Notes: a model not told the origin generated them from the letters alone. A stretch of 64,000 nucleotides of DNA from Cyanobacteriota bacterium erpe_2018_sw_21hr_WHONDRS-SW48-000092_B_bin.40 (GCA_030917395.1 JAUPUU010000180.1:62001-126000); one strand, 5' to 3'; counted from the stretch's first letter, positions 46,237 through 55,909 are shown. A program made the numbers and translations.

Positions 46237-47337
46237 TTGCAATTTCATTCAGAGCACTGGGCGGCGATTCTCGTATTCTGGGTCACCGTGCTACTTTGCC
46301 TACTGGCTCTGCACTATGACTTCATTAAAGATGGCAAGAAAACTGGACGCTACATAGTTTCACTATTCTATTTTGCCATAGGCATAGTAGCCGCCGCCTT
46401 ATTTGGCTTCTTTCTTACAGCCCAACCATTTGAGCTAATAAACCTACTGGCCATGGGTGTCTTCATAGCAGGCCCAATATTTTTAGTGATGGCGCAAGCT
46501 GCAGCTAGAAAAAACGAACTTGTAAAAACTGCAAATACACTTCTCGCTCTAGCACTGCTTGTAGTGGCAATCTCGATTGATACATTTATAGTCGAGCCCC
46601 ATTGGCTAGAAGTAACAAACGTCAAACTATCAAGCAGCAAAATAACCAAGAGCATAAAGATAGCGGTCCTCTCCGACTTGCAAACAGATCAGATAGGCGA
46701 CTACGAAAAAGCAGCGGTTGCCAGGGTTATGCAAGAGAAGCCTGATTTGATTCTTTTGCCCGGCGACTACATTCAGTGTCTAACTTGGCCTGAGCAAGTT
46801 AAATGGCAAGGCGAACTGACCAAGCTACTGAAAGAAGCAAATTTTTGCGCACCACTTGGCGTCTATGCCGTACAAGGCAATGTCGAAGTTGATGGTTGGC
46901 CATCAATATTTAAAGGCTTGCCGGTTACAGCTATGCCTGATAGCAAAACAGTAACCACTGGCGAGTTAGCCATTACGGGGCTGAGCTTTGCCGACTCTTT
47001 CAATCAAAATGTCAAAATTACAGCCACCAAGCCCTTTCACATAGTTATGGGACACGGCCCTGATTTCGCTCTGGCAAAGCCGGAAGCGGATCTTTTGGTA
47101 GCCGGTCATACCCATGGTGGCCAGGTGCAACTGCCACTATTTGGACCACCGCTGACACTAGCAGCAGTTCCCCGTCATTGGGCCCAAGGCACGAAAGAGC
47201 AAGAAGCTGTCGAAACCAAGCCAGGCACAACCCTGATTTTATCGCGTGGAGTAGGCATGGAGCGCTGCTACGCACCAAGAATGCGCTTTCTCTGCCGACC
47301 ACAACTGATCTTTATTGAACTGACACCAAAACGCTAG
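46237..47337 (+). CDS. Membrane-anchored metallophosphoesterase with altered motifs
   Basis: A 366-aa protein. Four or five hydrophobic helices occupy the first ~120 residues, and a YkuE/YaeI-like calcineurin phosphoesterase domain follows. Motifs: LSDLQTD (Gln where DxH usually has His), LLPGDYI, VQGNVEVD (Val where GNH has His), VMGHGPD and VAGHTHGGQVQLP. Loss of two standard histidines could change metal binding or activity. The start is a TTG at 46237, since no earlier in-frame ATG exists. The YkuE/LpxH-like families act on phospholipid or lipid A precursors; the substrate here is open. Confidence 0.82.
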   Translation: MQFHSEHWAAILVFWVTVLLCLLALHYDFIKDGKKTGRYIVSLFYFAIGIVAAALFGFFLTAQPFELINLLAMGVFIAGPIFLVMAQAAARKNELVKTANTLLALALLVVAISIDTFIVEPHWLEVTNVKLSSSKITKSIKIAVLSDLQTDQIGDYEKAAVARVMQEKPDLILLPGDYIQCLTWPEQVKWQGELTKLLKEANFCAPLGVYAVQGNVEVDGWPSIFKGLPVTAMPDSKTVTTGELAITGLSFADSFNQNVKITATKPFHIVMGHGPDFALAKPEADLLVAGHTHGGQVQLPLFGPPLTLAAVPRHWAQGTKEQEAVETKPGTTLILSRGVGMERCYAPRMRFLCRPQLIFIELTPKR

Positions 47338-47339
47338 AG

Positions 47340-48653
47340 TTATGGATAGAGTCCACGTAGGCGTCTAGCTTCAACAATGCGCTCAACAGCAATACTCATG
47401 GCTGACATGCGTAGAGTCAATTTCTGGCTATCGGCCACTTCGAATACTTTGGTGCAGACGTTATTAACCAGCCCTTCAAGGCGCTGATAGACTTCCTCTT
47501 CTGTCCAAAGCAAGCGCATCAAACCTTGCACCCACTCGAAATAACCAACAGTTACGCCGGCAGCATTGGCAAGAATATCAGGCATGACAATTACACCCTT
47601 GCCATCAAGGACGTCGTCAGCGTTTGGCGTGGTTGGCGAATTAGCACCTTCCACTACAACTTTACACTTGAGACGATCAGCATTGCCAGCATGTATCTGG
47701 CTTGATACTGCGCACGGTGCCAGGATATCGCACTCTAGCTCGAGCAGCTCTTCATTGCTGACTTTGTCAGCATGGGGATACTCGTACATGGCGCCATTCT
47801 TGTCGATGAAAGCCATGAGGTCTTCCACATCAAAGCCCTTAGCATTAGAAAGACCACCGAAGGCATCTGACACACCCACGATTTTGAATCCAGCCTTACT
47901 CAAGTTGCGAGCAACCGAAGAACCAACGTGACCCAAGCCTTGAATAACTACGGCTGGAGAATCGCCTTTGAGCTTGGCAAAAGTAGCGGCCCGTCTAGCA
48001 GCAAGGGCTACACCATAACCAGTAGACTGCAAGACTCCCAGGGAACCGCCCAAATATTGAGGCTTGCCCGTGACAATAGAAGGAACGGTAAAACCTTTAT
48101 TGACTGAATAAGTGTCCATGATCCAGGCCATGGTCTGTTCATCAGTGTTCAAATCTGGACCAGCAATATCTTGAGTCGGCCCAATCATCTCAAGAATTTC
48201 AGAAGTATAACGGCGAGTAATGCGCTCAAGCTCACCTTTAGAAAGAGTGTTTGGGTCCATCCTGATGCCACCATGAGCGCCGCCAAAAGGCAGGTTCATC
48301 AGGGAGCATTTCCAGGTCATAAGCATGGCCATAGAAGCCACTTCACCAAGGGTAACTTCAGAGTGATAGCGCAAGCCACCTTTACCGGGTCCTAGGGCCA
48401 AGTCATGGTGAACGCGATAACCCATAAAGGTTCGCACTGAACCATCGTCCATACGCGCCGGCACAACCACAGATAAAGAACGCTTAGGGTGACGCATTGG
48501 CTCAATAACATTGTTGTCGAGTTTCATATGCTGAGCGACCTTGTCAAGGCGCTTCTGGGCATTTATGAAGTCCGGGGTTTCCCATTCATTCGTCACTGCG
48601 CTGCCAAACCCCTTATTATCTTTGCTTTCTTTGCTGTCTGTAGCAATTGCCAT
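47340..48653 (-). CDS. gdhA: Glutamate dehydrogenase (Glu/Leu/Phe/Val family)
   Basis: A 437-aa NAD(P)-dependent dehydrogenase interconverting glutamate and 2-oxoglutarate plus ammonia. The ATG at 48653 has GAGGGAG ahead of it; the track's start at 48692 adds unrelated residues. Signatures include LGPGKGGLRYH with the catalytic-site lysine, LMNLPFGGAHGGIRMDPN, VQGLGHVGSSVARNLSKAGF for the cofactor, and VEGANSPTTPNADDVL. Cofactor preference is not decided. It ends 2 nt from the convergent metallophosphoesterase gene, and lies 72 nt downstream of ftcD on the same strand, fitting glutamate formed from histidine. Confidence 0.94.
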   Translation of the reverse strand: MAIATDSKESKDNKGFGSAVTNEWETPDFINAQKRLDKVAQHMKLDNNVIEPMRHPKRSLSVVVPARMDDGSVRTFMGYRVHHDLALGPGKGGLRYHSEVTLGEVASMAMLMTWKCSLMNLPFGGAHGGIRMDPNTLSKGELERITRRYTSEILEMIGPTQDIAGPDLNTDEQTMAWIMDTYSVNKGFTVPSIVTGKPQYLGGSLGVLQSTGYGVALAARRAATFAKLKGDSPAVVIQGLGHVGSSVARNLSKAGFKIVGVSDAFGGLSNAKGFDVEDLMAFIDKNGAMYEYPHADKVSNEELLELECDILAPCAVSSQIHAGNADRLKCKVVVEGANSPTTPNADDVLDGKGVIVMPDILANAAGVTVGYFEWVQGLMRLLWTEEEVYQRLEGLVNNVCTKVFEVADSQKLTLRMSAMSIAVERIVEARRLRGLYP

Positions 48654-48725
48654 AATGCTCCCTCTCAGGTAGTGGGGTAATTGTAGCCCCATTTACTTCT
48701 CTTTACAGAATAGGCTGATTTTGAA

Positions 48726-50408
48726 TTAACTTAGTGCGGCCATTGCCAATTGCTTGATTTCTTCGGCGCGACTTCTCACCACGGCTATTAGCTTGTCAGC
48801 CTGGCCACGAGTATCACTAACAAATTCTTGCTCAGCGCTGGATTGACCGAAGTCGCGCAAATTGATCAGAACATTGTAGTAGGCTCCCTCTGCTGCTGCG
48901 GCAGCCACAAGCGCGGCCACGGCGCCATCAGACAAAGAGCTAGGGTTGCCGTGTTCAACTACACGAGCAGCCAATTCAAGCAATACTGGCGCGCCCTGCA
49001 ATACTGACAGCGGAGTTAAAGTTGCCGCTTTGCTAGCCTCTAAGATGGCAGCATCACGCAAAGCCTTTTCACTCTCACTACCTTTGGCCATGCGCCGAGC
49101 ATCAATAATACGGTTGAAAGCCTGCATGTCGTCATCGACAGTCTGAAGCATCCATTGCTTCAAACGCTGAGCATCTCGGCCCACCCCTTCCATCATGGCC
49201 TTCTTATCTTCAAAACCTTTCTTGTCAAAAGTAAGATTGGCCACCATAGCGCTGAGGGCGGCCGAAAGTGAACCACAGAGAGCAGCAACACTGCCCCCAC
49301 CCGGTGCTGGCGATTCACTAGCCAACTCATCGACAAACTTAGTCAGAGTCATATCGCGCAAGAACTTGCCTTCGGGGGCAACGCGATATTCAATAATTTT
49401 CTCTTTGGCCACAAAGGGCGAGAGCTCGGCTAAACCTAATGACTGAATAGCACATTCGACAATTTCGGCTTCACTGACACCGGTAGACCGACCTTGTTTG
49501 CGCAGATAGTGCTGACCGGCTTCAAGCATTGGCGCCAAAGGCACCAAGCCGACAATCTCACTGCCCGTCACCCTCAGGCCCAATAGTTCAGCCTGGCGAA
49601 CCACTTCATCGAAGGCCTGATGCAAAGAAGTGACTTCAAAATTTGTCAAGTTGATAGAGACTTGTGCCCGCTGATATTCATCGACATACCAACCGACCGC
49701 CCGTACTTCTTTAAGAGTGCCAGGCACCTTAATAGTGTTACCGCTGGCATCTTTCTCAATTTCGCCTTTGGCATTGCGCTTGGCACGACCAGCTTCTCTT
49801 ATATTGAAGGCAATTTCATTGGCCAGCTTTTTAGAGCGAGTGTTGAGGTTAACGTTATAGGCAATAAGAAATTGCCTGGCACCAATAACGGTGGCACCGC
49901 TAGCAGCATTAAAAGCCGATGGTCCAAAATCTGGTCTAAAACCACTATCTTTCATTTTCTCATTGAGGGCTTCGTATTCACCCTGGCGAATATCAGCTAA
50001 ACTGCGCCTTTCAGCTTTCTTAGCGGCCTCGCCATATAAATAAATAGGAATGCCGAGATCACGACCGACTCTTTCACCCAAGGTATTAGCTAACTGCACA
50101 CATTGCTCCATAGTGATGCCACTAACTGGAACAAATGGACAGACATCAGTGGCGCCCATGCGCGGATGCTCGCCCTGGTGCTTGCGCATATCAATCAATT
50201 GCGAGGCTTTAGAAATAGCTTGGTAGGCTGCTTCAACCACCTGTTCTGGCTGTCCGACAAAAGTAACGACCGTGCGATTGGTGCTATAGCCAGGGTCAAC
50301 ATCAAGCAGACTGACCCCACTTACACCGCGAATAGCATCAGCGATTGCATCGATTACTTTCTCATTTCGGCCTTCAGAAAAGTTGGGCACACATTCTACA
50401 AGCTGCAT
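48726..50408 (-). CDS. ftcD: Fused glutamate formimidoyltransferase / formimidoyltetrahydrofolate cyclodeaminase
   Basis: A 560-aa bifunctional protein. Residues about 1-330 are the formimidoyltransferase (LVECVPNFSEGRNEKVIDAI, MGATDVCPFVPVSG, GRDLGIPIYLYGEAA). Residues about 345-560 are the cyclodeaminase (ELASESPAPGGGSVAALCGSLSAALSAMVANL). Together they move the formimino group from formiminoglutamate to tetrahydrofolate and then form methenyl-THF, ending histidine breakdown in glutamate. Many bacteria encode these domains separately; the fusion resembles the animal enzyme. hutH and hutU are not in the window. It begins 17 nt beyond the peptidase gene upstream. Confidence 0.94.
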   Translation of the reverse strand: MQLVECVPNFSEGRNEKVIDAIADAIRGVSGVSLLDVDPGYSTNRTVVTFVGQPEQVVEAAYQAISKASQLIDMRKHQGEHPRMGATDVCPFVPVSGITMEQCVQLANTLGERVGRDLGIPIYLYGEAAKKAERRSLADIRQGEYEALNEKMKDSGFRPDFGPSAFNAASGATVIGARQFLIAYNVNLNTRSKKLANEIAFNIREAGRAKRNAKGEIEKDASGNTIKVPGTLKEVRAVGWYVDEYQRAQVSINLTNFEVTSLHQAFDEVVRQAELLGLRVTGSEIVGLVPLAPMLEAGQHYLRKQGRSTGVSEAEIVECAIQSLGLAELSPFVAKEKIIEYRVAPEGKFLRDMTLTKFVDELASESPAPGGGSVAALCGSLSAALSAMVANLTFDKKGFEDKKAMMEGVGRDAQRLKQWMLQTVDDDMQAFNRIIDARRMAKGSESEKALRDAAILEASKAATLTPLSVLQGAPVLLELAARVVEHGNPSSLSDGAVAALVAAAAAEGAYYNVLINLRDFGQSSAEQEFVSDTRGQADKLIAVVRSRAEEIKQLAMAALS

Positions 50409-50425
50409 TGATCCTCCAATTAAAG

Positions 50426-51424
50426 TTACAGTTTTTTAGAGATGCGCTTTTTCATAAAAGCAGCACCGTAAGTATGTTTAAGCGTAAAGAAAAGCATTAG
50501 TATGGAAATGCAAACCCAGAGTAGAACCCAAAAAATTGGCAGGGTAAAAGGGATCAGTCCGGCCATCAATGTAGCATCAGTGAAGTGGGCACCGGCCAAG
50601 CCAAGGGCATTAGGAACTAGAACCCACAGCAATGCTAATGAGCTAAGGGCTGTTTGCACAGCCAAAAATAGCACCACTAAATTTGCCCAGGCCGGTTGTA
50701 ATTTTTTACCTAAATAAACGCAGAAGGCGCCCATTCCTAAGCCCCACAACAAACTTCCGATACTCTCGAAAAAGTGGGCACTCAATAGGCCGGGAAGCAT
50801 AAAAACTAATGAGGCCACAATCATGGCGATGCCTAGGCCAGACAATATCAATTTGGAATAGCGCGGATATTGACCAAGATAGATCAAAAGGCAACCAAAC
50901 AAGGTAGTACCAACATAGCCCGCCTGGATAGCAAGGAAAGCAAATCCTCCGACACAGCCAGTCAGTCCGCCGTGGCCATCACCATCCGAAACAACCGTCA
51001 TGAAGTTAACGTGACCACCAGTCAAAATAGTTACTATGGCATGGCCCATTTCGTGCACCATGGTGACAAATTGACTGACTGGTGTGAGCAGAAAATGAAT
51101 ACCCGGTACATTGCCGAGAAAGACACTGAAGACCACAAGCAGCCAAAAGACAGACATATTCCAGCGGGGATTATGCATGAAGCTCAGTTGACTAGCGGCA
51201 CTCAAACCAGCCTTGGCTTGCACCACCGGTGATGGCAAACTAGATGCGGGTGAATCAGTAACTTTCGGGTTCGCCGAAACTTCGTTCTCAAGACGTGCTA
51301 ACTTTTCTTCGACAGTTTCAGATACCTTGAGCTTAGGCTGTGGCTTCTTAAAGCCAAACCCTTGACCACTACTCTTTTTTTCTGGCTTGCCTTCAGGCTT
51401 TTCTTCAAACGGTTTAGCTGGCAT
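50426..51424 (-). CDS. M50-type membrane metallopeptidase
   Basis: A 332-aa integral membrane protein. The first ~85 residues are a hydrophilic Lys/Pro/Glu-rich cytosolic tail. Around residue 125 the zinc motif HEMGHAIVTILTGGHV marks an M50/M50B-type peptidase, and about eight hydrophobic segments follow. The short M50B form has no PDZ domain. Site-2-type peptidases cleave substrates inside the membrane and often control sigma factors or signalling; no substrate gene is evident nearby. It precedes ftcD by 17 nt. Confidence 0.82.
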   Translation of the reverse strand: MPAKPFEEKPEGKPEKKSSGQGFGFKKPQPKLKVSETVEEKLARLENEVSANPKVTDSPASSLPSPVVQAKAGLSAASQLSFMHNPRWNMSVFWLLVVFSVFLGNVPGIHFLLTPVSQFVTMVHEMGHAIVTILTGGHVNFMTVVSDGDGHGGLTGCVGGFAFLAIQAGYVGTTLFGCLLIYLGQYPRYSKLILSGLGIAMIVASLVFMLPGLLSAHFFESIGSLLWGLGMGAFCVYLGKKLQPAWANLVVLFLAVQTALSSLALLWVLVPNALGLAGAHFTDATLMAGLIPFTLPIFWVLLWVCISILMLFFTLKHTYGAAFMKKRISKKL

Positions 51425-51523
51425 CAGAAATGTTTTCCGAAATTGGAATCAGCACGCTAGAATCGTCATCAAGATAGAAGCAAGCTGATAGACTTGCTGA
51501 TCATAGCTTAAATGACGTGAGTG

Positions 51524-52426
51524 ATGCCGTTCAGTTTTAGTACGGATTTGAACGTACTGATAGCCATCTCGCTGTTGTGCTGGAGCACCTGGGGTCTTTT
51601 TGACAAAAAAGCACTAGAGGGCGCCGGCCATCTAGATGTCTTGCTATTTCAGCACATCTATTATCTGCTCGAAGTACCAGTTATCTGGCTTCTTCTCAAC
51701 CTGCTCTATCAGGGCGGTTGGACAGTGGCACCTTTAGTTTGGCTATGGACGGGCCTTGGCTCCCTCTCCTCCTCTGGCGGCATGCTTTTTTATCTAGTAG
51801 CTATGGCTCGGGCCGAGGCCAGTTTCGTATTAGGCATCACCGCCGCCTACCCACTAATAGTTCAGATTTTTGCCTACTTTTTCTTACACGAAGCCCTCGT
51901 GCCGGAACGGCTGTTAGGTTCGCTACTTGTTGGCATCGGAGTTGGCCTGGTGGGCTCTTCAGCCCGAAGCCACGAGATCAGCAAAAAGCATCACAAAACC
52001 ACCTTGCTGATGTGCTTAATCGCCACCCTGCTTTGGGGCGTCACCGGTCTGTTTGACAAGAAGGCCCTGGGATTAGACCTGCCCTTTAAAATTTACTATG
52101 CCAGATGTGTCTGGGATGCCGTTATTCTGGCGCTGATGCTGCTGGTATTCAGGCTGATAAATTACAAGGTCGCCTACAAAAGCCCTAAGGCCTGGAAATA
52201 TTCTGGTTTTTCATCAATTTGTCTGTCCCTAGGCACGCTCAGCTACATGTTTGCCATGACCATGGCAACAGCCTCGTATGTCATTGTCATAACCGGTTGT
52301 TACCCCCTTCTGATGTATCTGGGGGCTGTGATTTTCCTCAAAGAAAAATTGAGCAAAATGCGCCTGGCTGGGGTCATCCTCGTTGTCGGAGGCGGATTAA
52401 TGGTGCAAAACACCCAGGCACTTTAA
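51524..52426 (+). CDS. EamA/DMT-family transporter
   Basis: About 300 aa from the ATG at 51524, with a GTG three bases earlier. Two EamA repeats each contain about five membrane segments. The repeats show their common start in CWSTWGLFDKKAL (first) and LLWGVTGLFDKKAL (second), an unusually clear internal duplication. The C-terminal helix ends in GLMVQ. Members export amino acids, nucleosides or other metabolites; the substrate is not predictable. It is divergent from the peptidase gene. Confidence 0.88.
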   Translation: MPFSFSTDLNVLIAISLLCWSTWGLFDKKALEGAGHLDVLLFQHIYYLLEVPVIWLLLNLLYQGGWTVAPLVWLWTGLGSLSSSGGMLFYLVAMARAEASFVLGITAAYPLIVQIFAYFFLHEALVPERLLGSLLVGIGVGLVGSSARSHEISKKHHKTTLLMCLIATLLWGVTGLFDKKALGLDLPFKIYYARCVWDAVILALMLLVFRLINYKVAYKSPKAWKYSGFSSICLSLGTLSYMFAMTMATASYVIVITGCYPLLMYLGAVIFLKEKLSKMRLAGVILVVGGGLMVQNTQAL

Positions 52427-52499
52427 GTAAGTAAGCTTCGGTTATGTGGGCATATATCTGGCAGACCAGTTTTTCGCATTTGCATTCGAGAGGACCATA

Positions 52500-54230
52500 A
52501 TGAGCGACGATTTCCGCAAGATTCGCACGGAAGATGACCTAAAAGAAAAGATTTTATCGTCGGTCAGCCAGGCCTTCACTGGTGAAGAAACCAACCGTTG
52601 GATGGTAGCCCTGCAAGAAGAATCAGTTGGCAAAGCCGAAGAACCAGTCGTCACCGGCTCCACTGACAATAAATTAAACGAAAATATGGCCTCAGTAGTC
52701 GATCGCCTCTTCGACAACTTCAAGCGCTATGCCTTTGAATTCAACCGCTCGCTAGAGCACCGCGAGCATGTTGTCAACTGCGAACGGCCCTCAAGCATGC
52801 GCAGTCAGGCAGACTACACCGACATGGGCCAACCCATTCGCTTCTGTATCGGCCACATCTCAACTCGCGATTGGGCCCTGGTTGTCCAAGCAGAGGAGAA
52901 TCGAGTCCGGGCTTTCATTACTCCAATTAAGTTCTTAGTGGGCTTTAGACCTGACCAGAAAGACTTTGAACCCTACGTCGAGCTGCTTCTAGTGCGAGAT
53001 CGCGTGGGCAATTCCCGCCAAATGATTTGGACCATCGACGGCCAGGCCCTAGCTCTAGAAAGTATTCCCGCACTGTCTCGGCGCTTTTTCGGCCAGCTAG
53101 TTAAGGTCTCTCGGGGCGAAGCCAACAACACCGAGTCTTTTGTCTTCGACCCCCATGACCTCAGTGCCCTACAGCCTGAGGTTGTGGTAGAACGCTCTTA
53201 CGAACCTGACGACCAGGCCATGTTTTTCAGCGAAAAGCCTAGACCAAGTGAAATGGCGCGACAAGCAGTGCTTGACCGGCCTGGTCACACCTTGGCACAG
53301 CTGGCCAATGTCGGCCAGAGTCAAGGCATAATGCCCCTGAGTGGGCCAAATGCTTCCATTCATGCGGCCCGATCGGCTGGCGCCGACTTGCTTGGACAGC
53401 CCCAGCCCGAACCAAGTCAATCTCCCAGTCCACCCAGTCATGCCAGTTTCCCCCTGAGCCCAAGCTCAAATAATTCAGCCAATCAATTTGCCAACCCAGC
53501 AGCGGCACCAAGACAATTATCAATTACTCCACCTACACCTGAGCCCGAGCCTCAGCCCGCCGTTATCAACCAATCAGTGGCTACAGCTCCACGAGAAGAA
53601 TTGAGTTTCTTCAGCAAAACAGTGCAAGAACCAAAAGAAGAAACCATCAAGCCAGCAGCGCCAGAAGTAATTGCCGAACTACAAGAACAAAAACCAGCAG
53701 AGCAAAAAGTAGAAGCAACAAAAGCGCCAGAGGTAATTGCAGCGCCAAGCCCTGTAGCCCCGACAGAAGAAAAAATAGAGGTAAAAGCTGAGCCAAAAAC
53801 CGAAGTGAAGGTAGAAGTTAAAGCTGCACCGGAAGTAGCGCCAGAGCCAAAAGCAATTGATCGAGCCAGCGCTACAGCTGCTGCTATAGCCAGTCAAGCC
53901 ACAACTCAGACCTTAAGTAATGCCGGAGTCAACGGAGAAAAGAGTACCTATCACTTTATGGCAAAACCCGAAGAAGAAGCCCAAAAGGTCGACCTAAATG
54001 CCGACAAAGATATCGCCGAAAATAATCGCAAAGTAGCTCATGCCATTAAAAATTTGTTTGATTCAGTCGACTCGTCAATTACGGCCCTGACGGCTGTCGG
54101 AGTAGACGCCATGAAAGCTGACGACATCGCTGCCGTGGGCGCGATCATGCGCCAGACTAAAACCCTAAAGGTGCTACGCGATGGCATTGTGCAATTGTCA
54201 AAAGACTGGCAAAAGTCACTGGAGAACTGA
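52500..54230 (+). CDS. Large soluble protein with Pro/Glu/Lys-rich linker, unknown function
   Basis: A 576-aa protein starting at the ATG at 52500, with AGAGGA upstream; the earlier track start at 52446 has no support. Residues about 1-250 look like a conserved globular domain: LFDNFKRYAFEFNRSLEHREH, RFCIGHISTRDWALVVQAEE, VRAFITPIKFLVGFRP, EPYVELLLVRD. Residues about 270-480 are a disordered linker full of Pro, Ser, Gln, then Glu/Lys/Ala repeats such as EVKAEPKTEVKVEVKAAPEV. A C-terminal helical segment (IAENNRKVAHAIKNLFDSVD) of ~80 residues ends it. I know no family. It precedes the beta-CASP gene by 6 nt. Confidence 0.7.
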   Translation: MSDDFRKIRTEDDLKEKILSSVSQAFTGEETNRWMVALQEESVGKAEEPVVTGSTDNKLNENMASVVDRLFDNFKRYAFEFNRSLEHREHVVNCERPSSMRSQADYTDMGQPIRFCIGHISTRDWALVVQAEENRVRAFITPIKFLVGFRPDQKDFEPYVELLLVRDRVGNSRQMIWTIDGQALALESIPALSRRFFGQLVKVSRGEANNTESFVFDPHDLSALQPEVVVERSYEPDDQAMFFSEKPRPSEMARQAVLDRPGHTLAQLANVGQSQGIMPLSGPNASIHAARSAGADLLGQPQPEPSQSPSPPSHASFPLSPSSNNSANQFANPAAAPRQLSITPPTPEPEPQPAVINQSVATAPREELSFFSKTVQEPKEETIKPAAPEVIAELQEQKPAEQKVEATKAPEVIAAPSPVAPTEEKIEVKAEPKTEVKVEVKAAPEVAPEPKAIDRASATAAAIASQATTQTLSNAGVNGEKSTYHFMAKPEEEAQKVDLNADKDIAENNRKVAHAIKNLFDSVDSSITALTAVGVDAMKADDIAAVGAIMRQTKTLKVLRDGIVQLSKDWQKSLEN

Positions 54231-54236
54231 ACCATA

Positions 54237-55640
54237 GTGTTCATTACATTGCATGGTGCAGCTAACGCTGTCACTGGTTCTTGCTACCTGATTGAAACCG
54301 ACAAGGCCCGAGTTTTGGTCGACTGCGGTTTGTTTCAGGGTTCCAAGCGCCTGGAGAAATTCAACTTCATCCCCAAGTCTATAATGGCTGAAAAAGTCGA
54401 AGCAGTGGTGCTTACCCATGGCCATTTAGATCACTGCGGCCGCTTGCCACTTTTAGTGAAGGCCGGCTTCAGGGGGCCAATCTACGGTACATCCGGCACC
54501 CTGGATATTGCCCGCCTGATTATCAGCGATGCTGCGAAAATTCAAGTTGATGATACCAATCGCGAAAATCGCAAACGTATAAAAGCAGGCCAACCGACAA
54601 TCAAGCCGCTCTTTGGCATTAAAGATGCAGAGAAAGTCTTCCCTCTGTTTTACACCCTGCCCTACAACAGCGATACAAAAATCGCCGACGAAATTACTAT
54701 TAGATTGGTCGAAGCAGGTCACATTCTCGGTTCGTCCAGCGTGATCATGACCCAGAAAAGCAAAACACAACAACTCAAACTTGTCTTCTCTGGAGACTTA
54801 GGCCAAGTCAATATACCTATTAACCGCGACCCCGCGGTAATGGAAAAAGCTGATTTAGTCTTCCTTGAATCGACCTATGGTGGCCGGGAGCATCCACCCT
54901 ATGAACAATCAGTGCAGCTCATGATCGACTTAATCAAAGAGACCATAGCTAAAAAGGGCAAGATCTTAATTCCGACATTTGCCGTTGGTCGCACACAACA
55001 GCTGCTTTACCATCTAGCCCAAATGTTTCACAGCGGAGCAGTTGAACCTTTTCCGATCTATTTAGATAGCCCTATGGCCCAGGCTGCCACGGCCATCTAT
55101 AGCGATCACCTGGACATCATGGACCCTGAAGCTAAGGCCCTATTCAGCCAAGGGCAGTTGCATAAACAATTACCGACACTGAAATATTGCGCAACGGCAG
55201 AAGAGTCGCAGGCCCTCAATGCCATTAACGGGCCTTGCCTCATTCTTGCCGGAGCTGGCATGTGCGATGCCGGTCGAATTTTGCACCATTTCCGCCACAA
55301 CCTGGGCATTGCCGAAACACTCGTTCTCATCGTTGGCTTTCAGGCAAAAGACTCAATGGGGCGACGCCTATTAGACGGTGAACCCATTAAAATTTTCGGT
55401 GAGTCAATCAACGTTAGAGCAAAAATAGCCAATGTGCAGGGATTTAGCGCCCACGCGGGCCAGAGCGATCTATTACATTGGGTCGAGCCAATAGCCAAAA
55501 GCGGCGCCAGGATAGTCTTGACCCATGGCGAAAATCATCAGTTGCACGAACTCAAAAGCGAGATCAAAGCCAAGTTTGGTATTGAAGCAGAAATACCATC
55601 ACAAGGCGACAGACTGAGCATCGGCGAAGAACAAGACTAG
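54237..55640 (+). CDS. Beta-CASP metallo-beta-lactamase RNA-processing nuclease
   Basis: A 467-aa protein starting at GTG 54237. Metal motifs HGHLDHCGRLP, VEAGHILGSS and FSGDLGQ belong to the metallo-beta-lactamase core. ESTYGGREHPP, IPTFAVGRTQQLLYHL, LDSPMAQAAT and the C-terminal GFSAHAGQSDLLHW mark the beta-CASP and KH-like parts of TTHA0252/CPSF-type RNA nucleases. It should act as an endo- or 5' exonuclease on RNA in the cytosol. It directly follows the 576-aa protein, suggesting linked functions. Confidence 0.92.
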   Translation: MFITLHGAANAVTGSCYLIETDKARVLVDCGLFQGSKRLEKFNFIPKSIMAEKVEAVVLTHGHLDHCGRLPLLVKAGFRGPIYGTSGTLDIARLIISDAAKIQVDDTNRENRKRIKAGQPTIKPLFGIKDAEKVFPLFYTLPYNSDTKIADEITIRLVEAGHILGSSSVIMTQKSKTQQLKLVFSGDLGQVNIPINRDPAVMEKADLVFLESTYGGREHPPYEQSVQLMIDLIKETIAKKGKILIPTFAVGRTQQLLYHLAQMFHSGAVEPFPIYLDSPMAQAATAIYSDHLDIMDPEAKALFSQGQLHKQLPTLKYCATAEESQALNAINGPCLILAGAGMCDAGRILHHFRHNLGIAETLVLIVGFQAKDSMGRRLLDGEPIKIFGESINVRAKIANVQGFSAHAGQSDLLHWVEPIAKSGARIVLTHGENHQLHELKSEIKAKFGIEAEIPSQGDRLSIGEEQD

Positions 55641-55909
55641 CGGTTAGGGCCTGGCCCTGAACCATCGCAGCGATACTGTATTTAGTATCACTGCCAGAGA
55701 AAAGCGTTAGCGTTGAAACTACTCGATAAAAGTTTAATCTGCAGAATTGAACTTTAATTGCTCTCAGTTCGTTTTAAAGCACATACGCCCAATTTGCTCG
55801 ACCACCCGACTATAAAAGTGAAAAATTTCCAGACCGGCCTGCCCGCCGGCTCTGCTAGCTGCTGCATTGCTGAAAAATGCAGAAATACTGCTTTTCATAG
55901 AGAAAGAAA
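55641..55909. other. Intergenic region
   Basis: Contains GATACT and AGTATC, which form a small 6-bp hairpin (55672-55689), and AGGGCC/GGCCCT just before it. Neither has a T tract. No promoter or gene was recognised. Confidence 0.3.
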
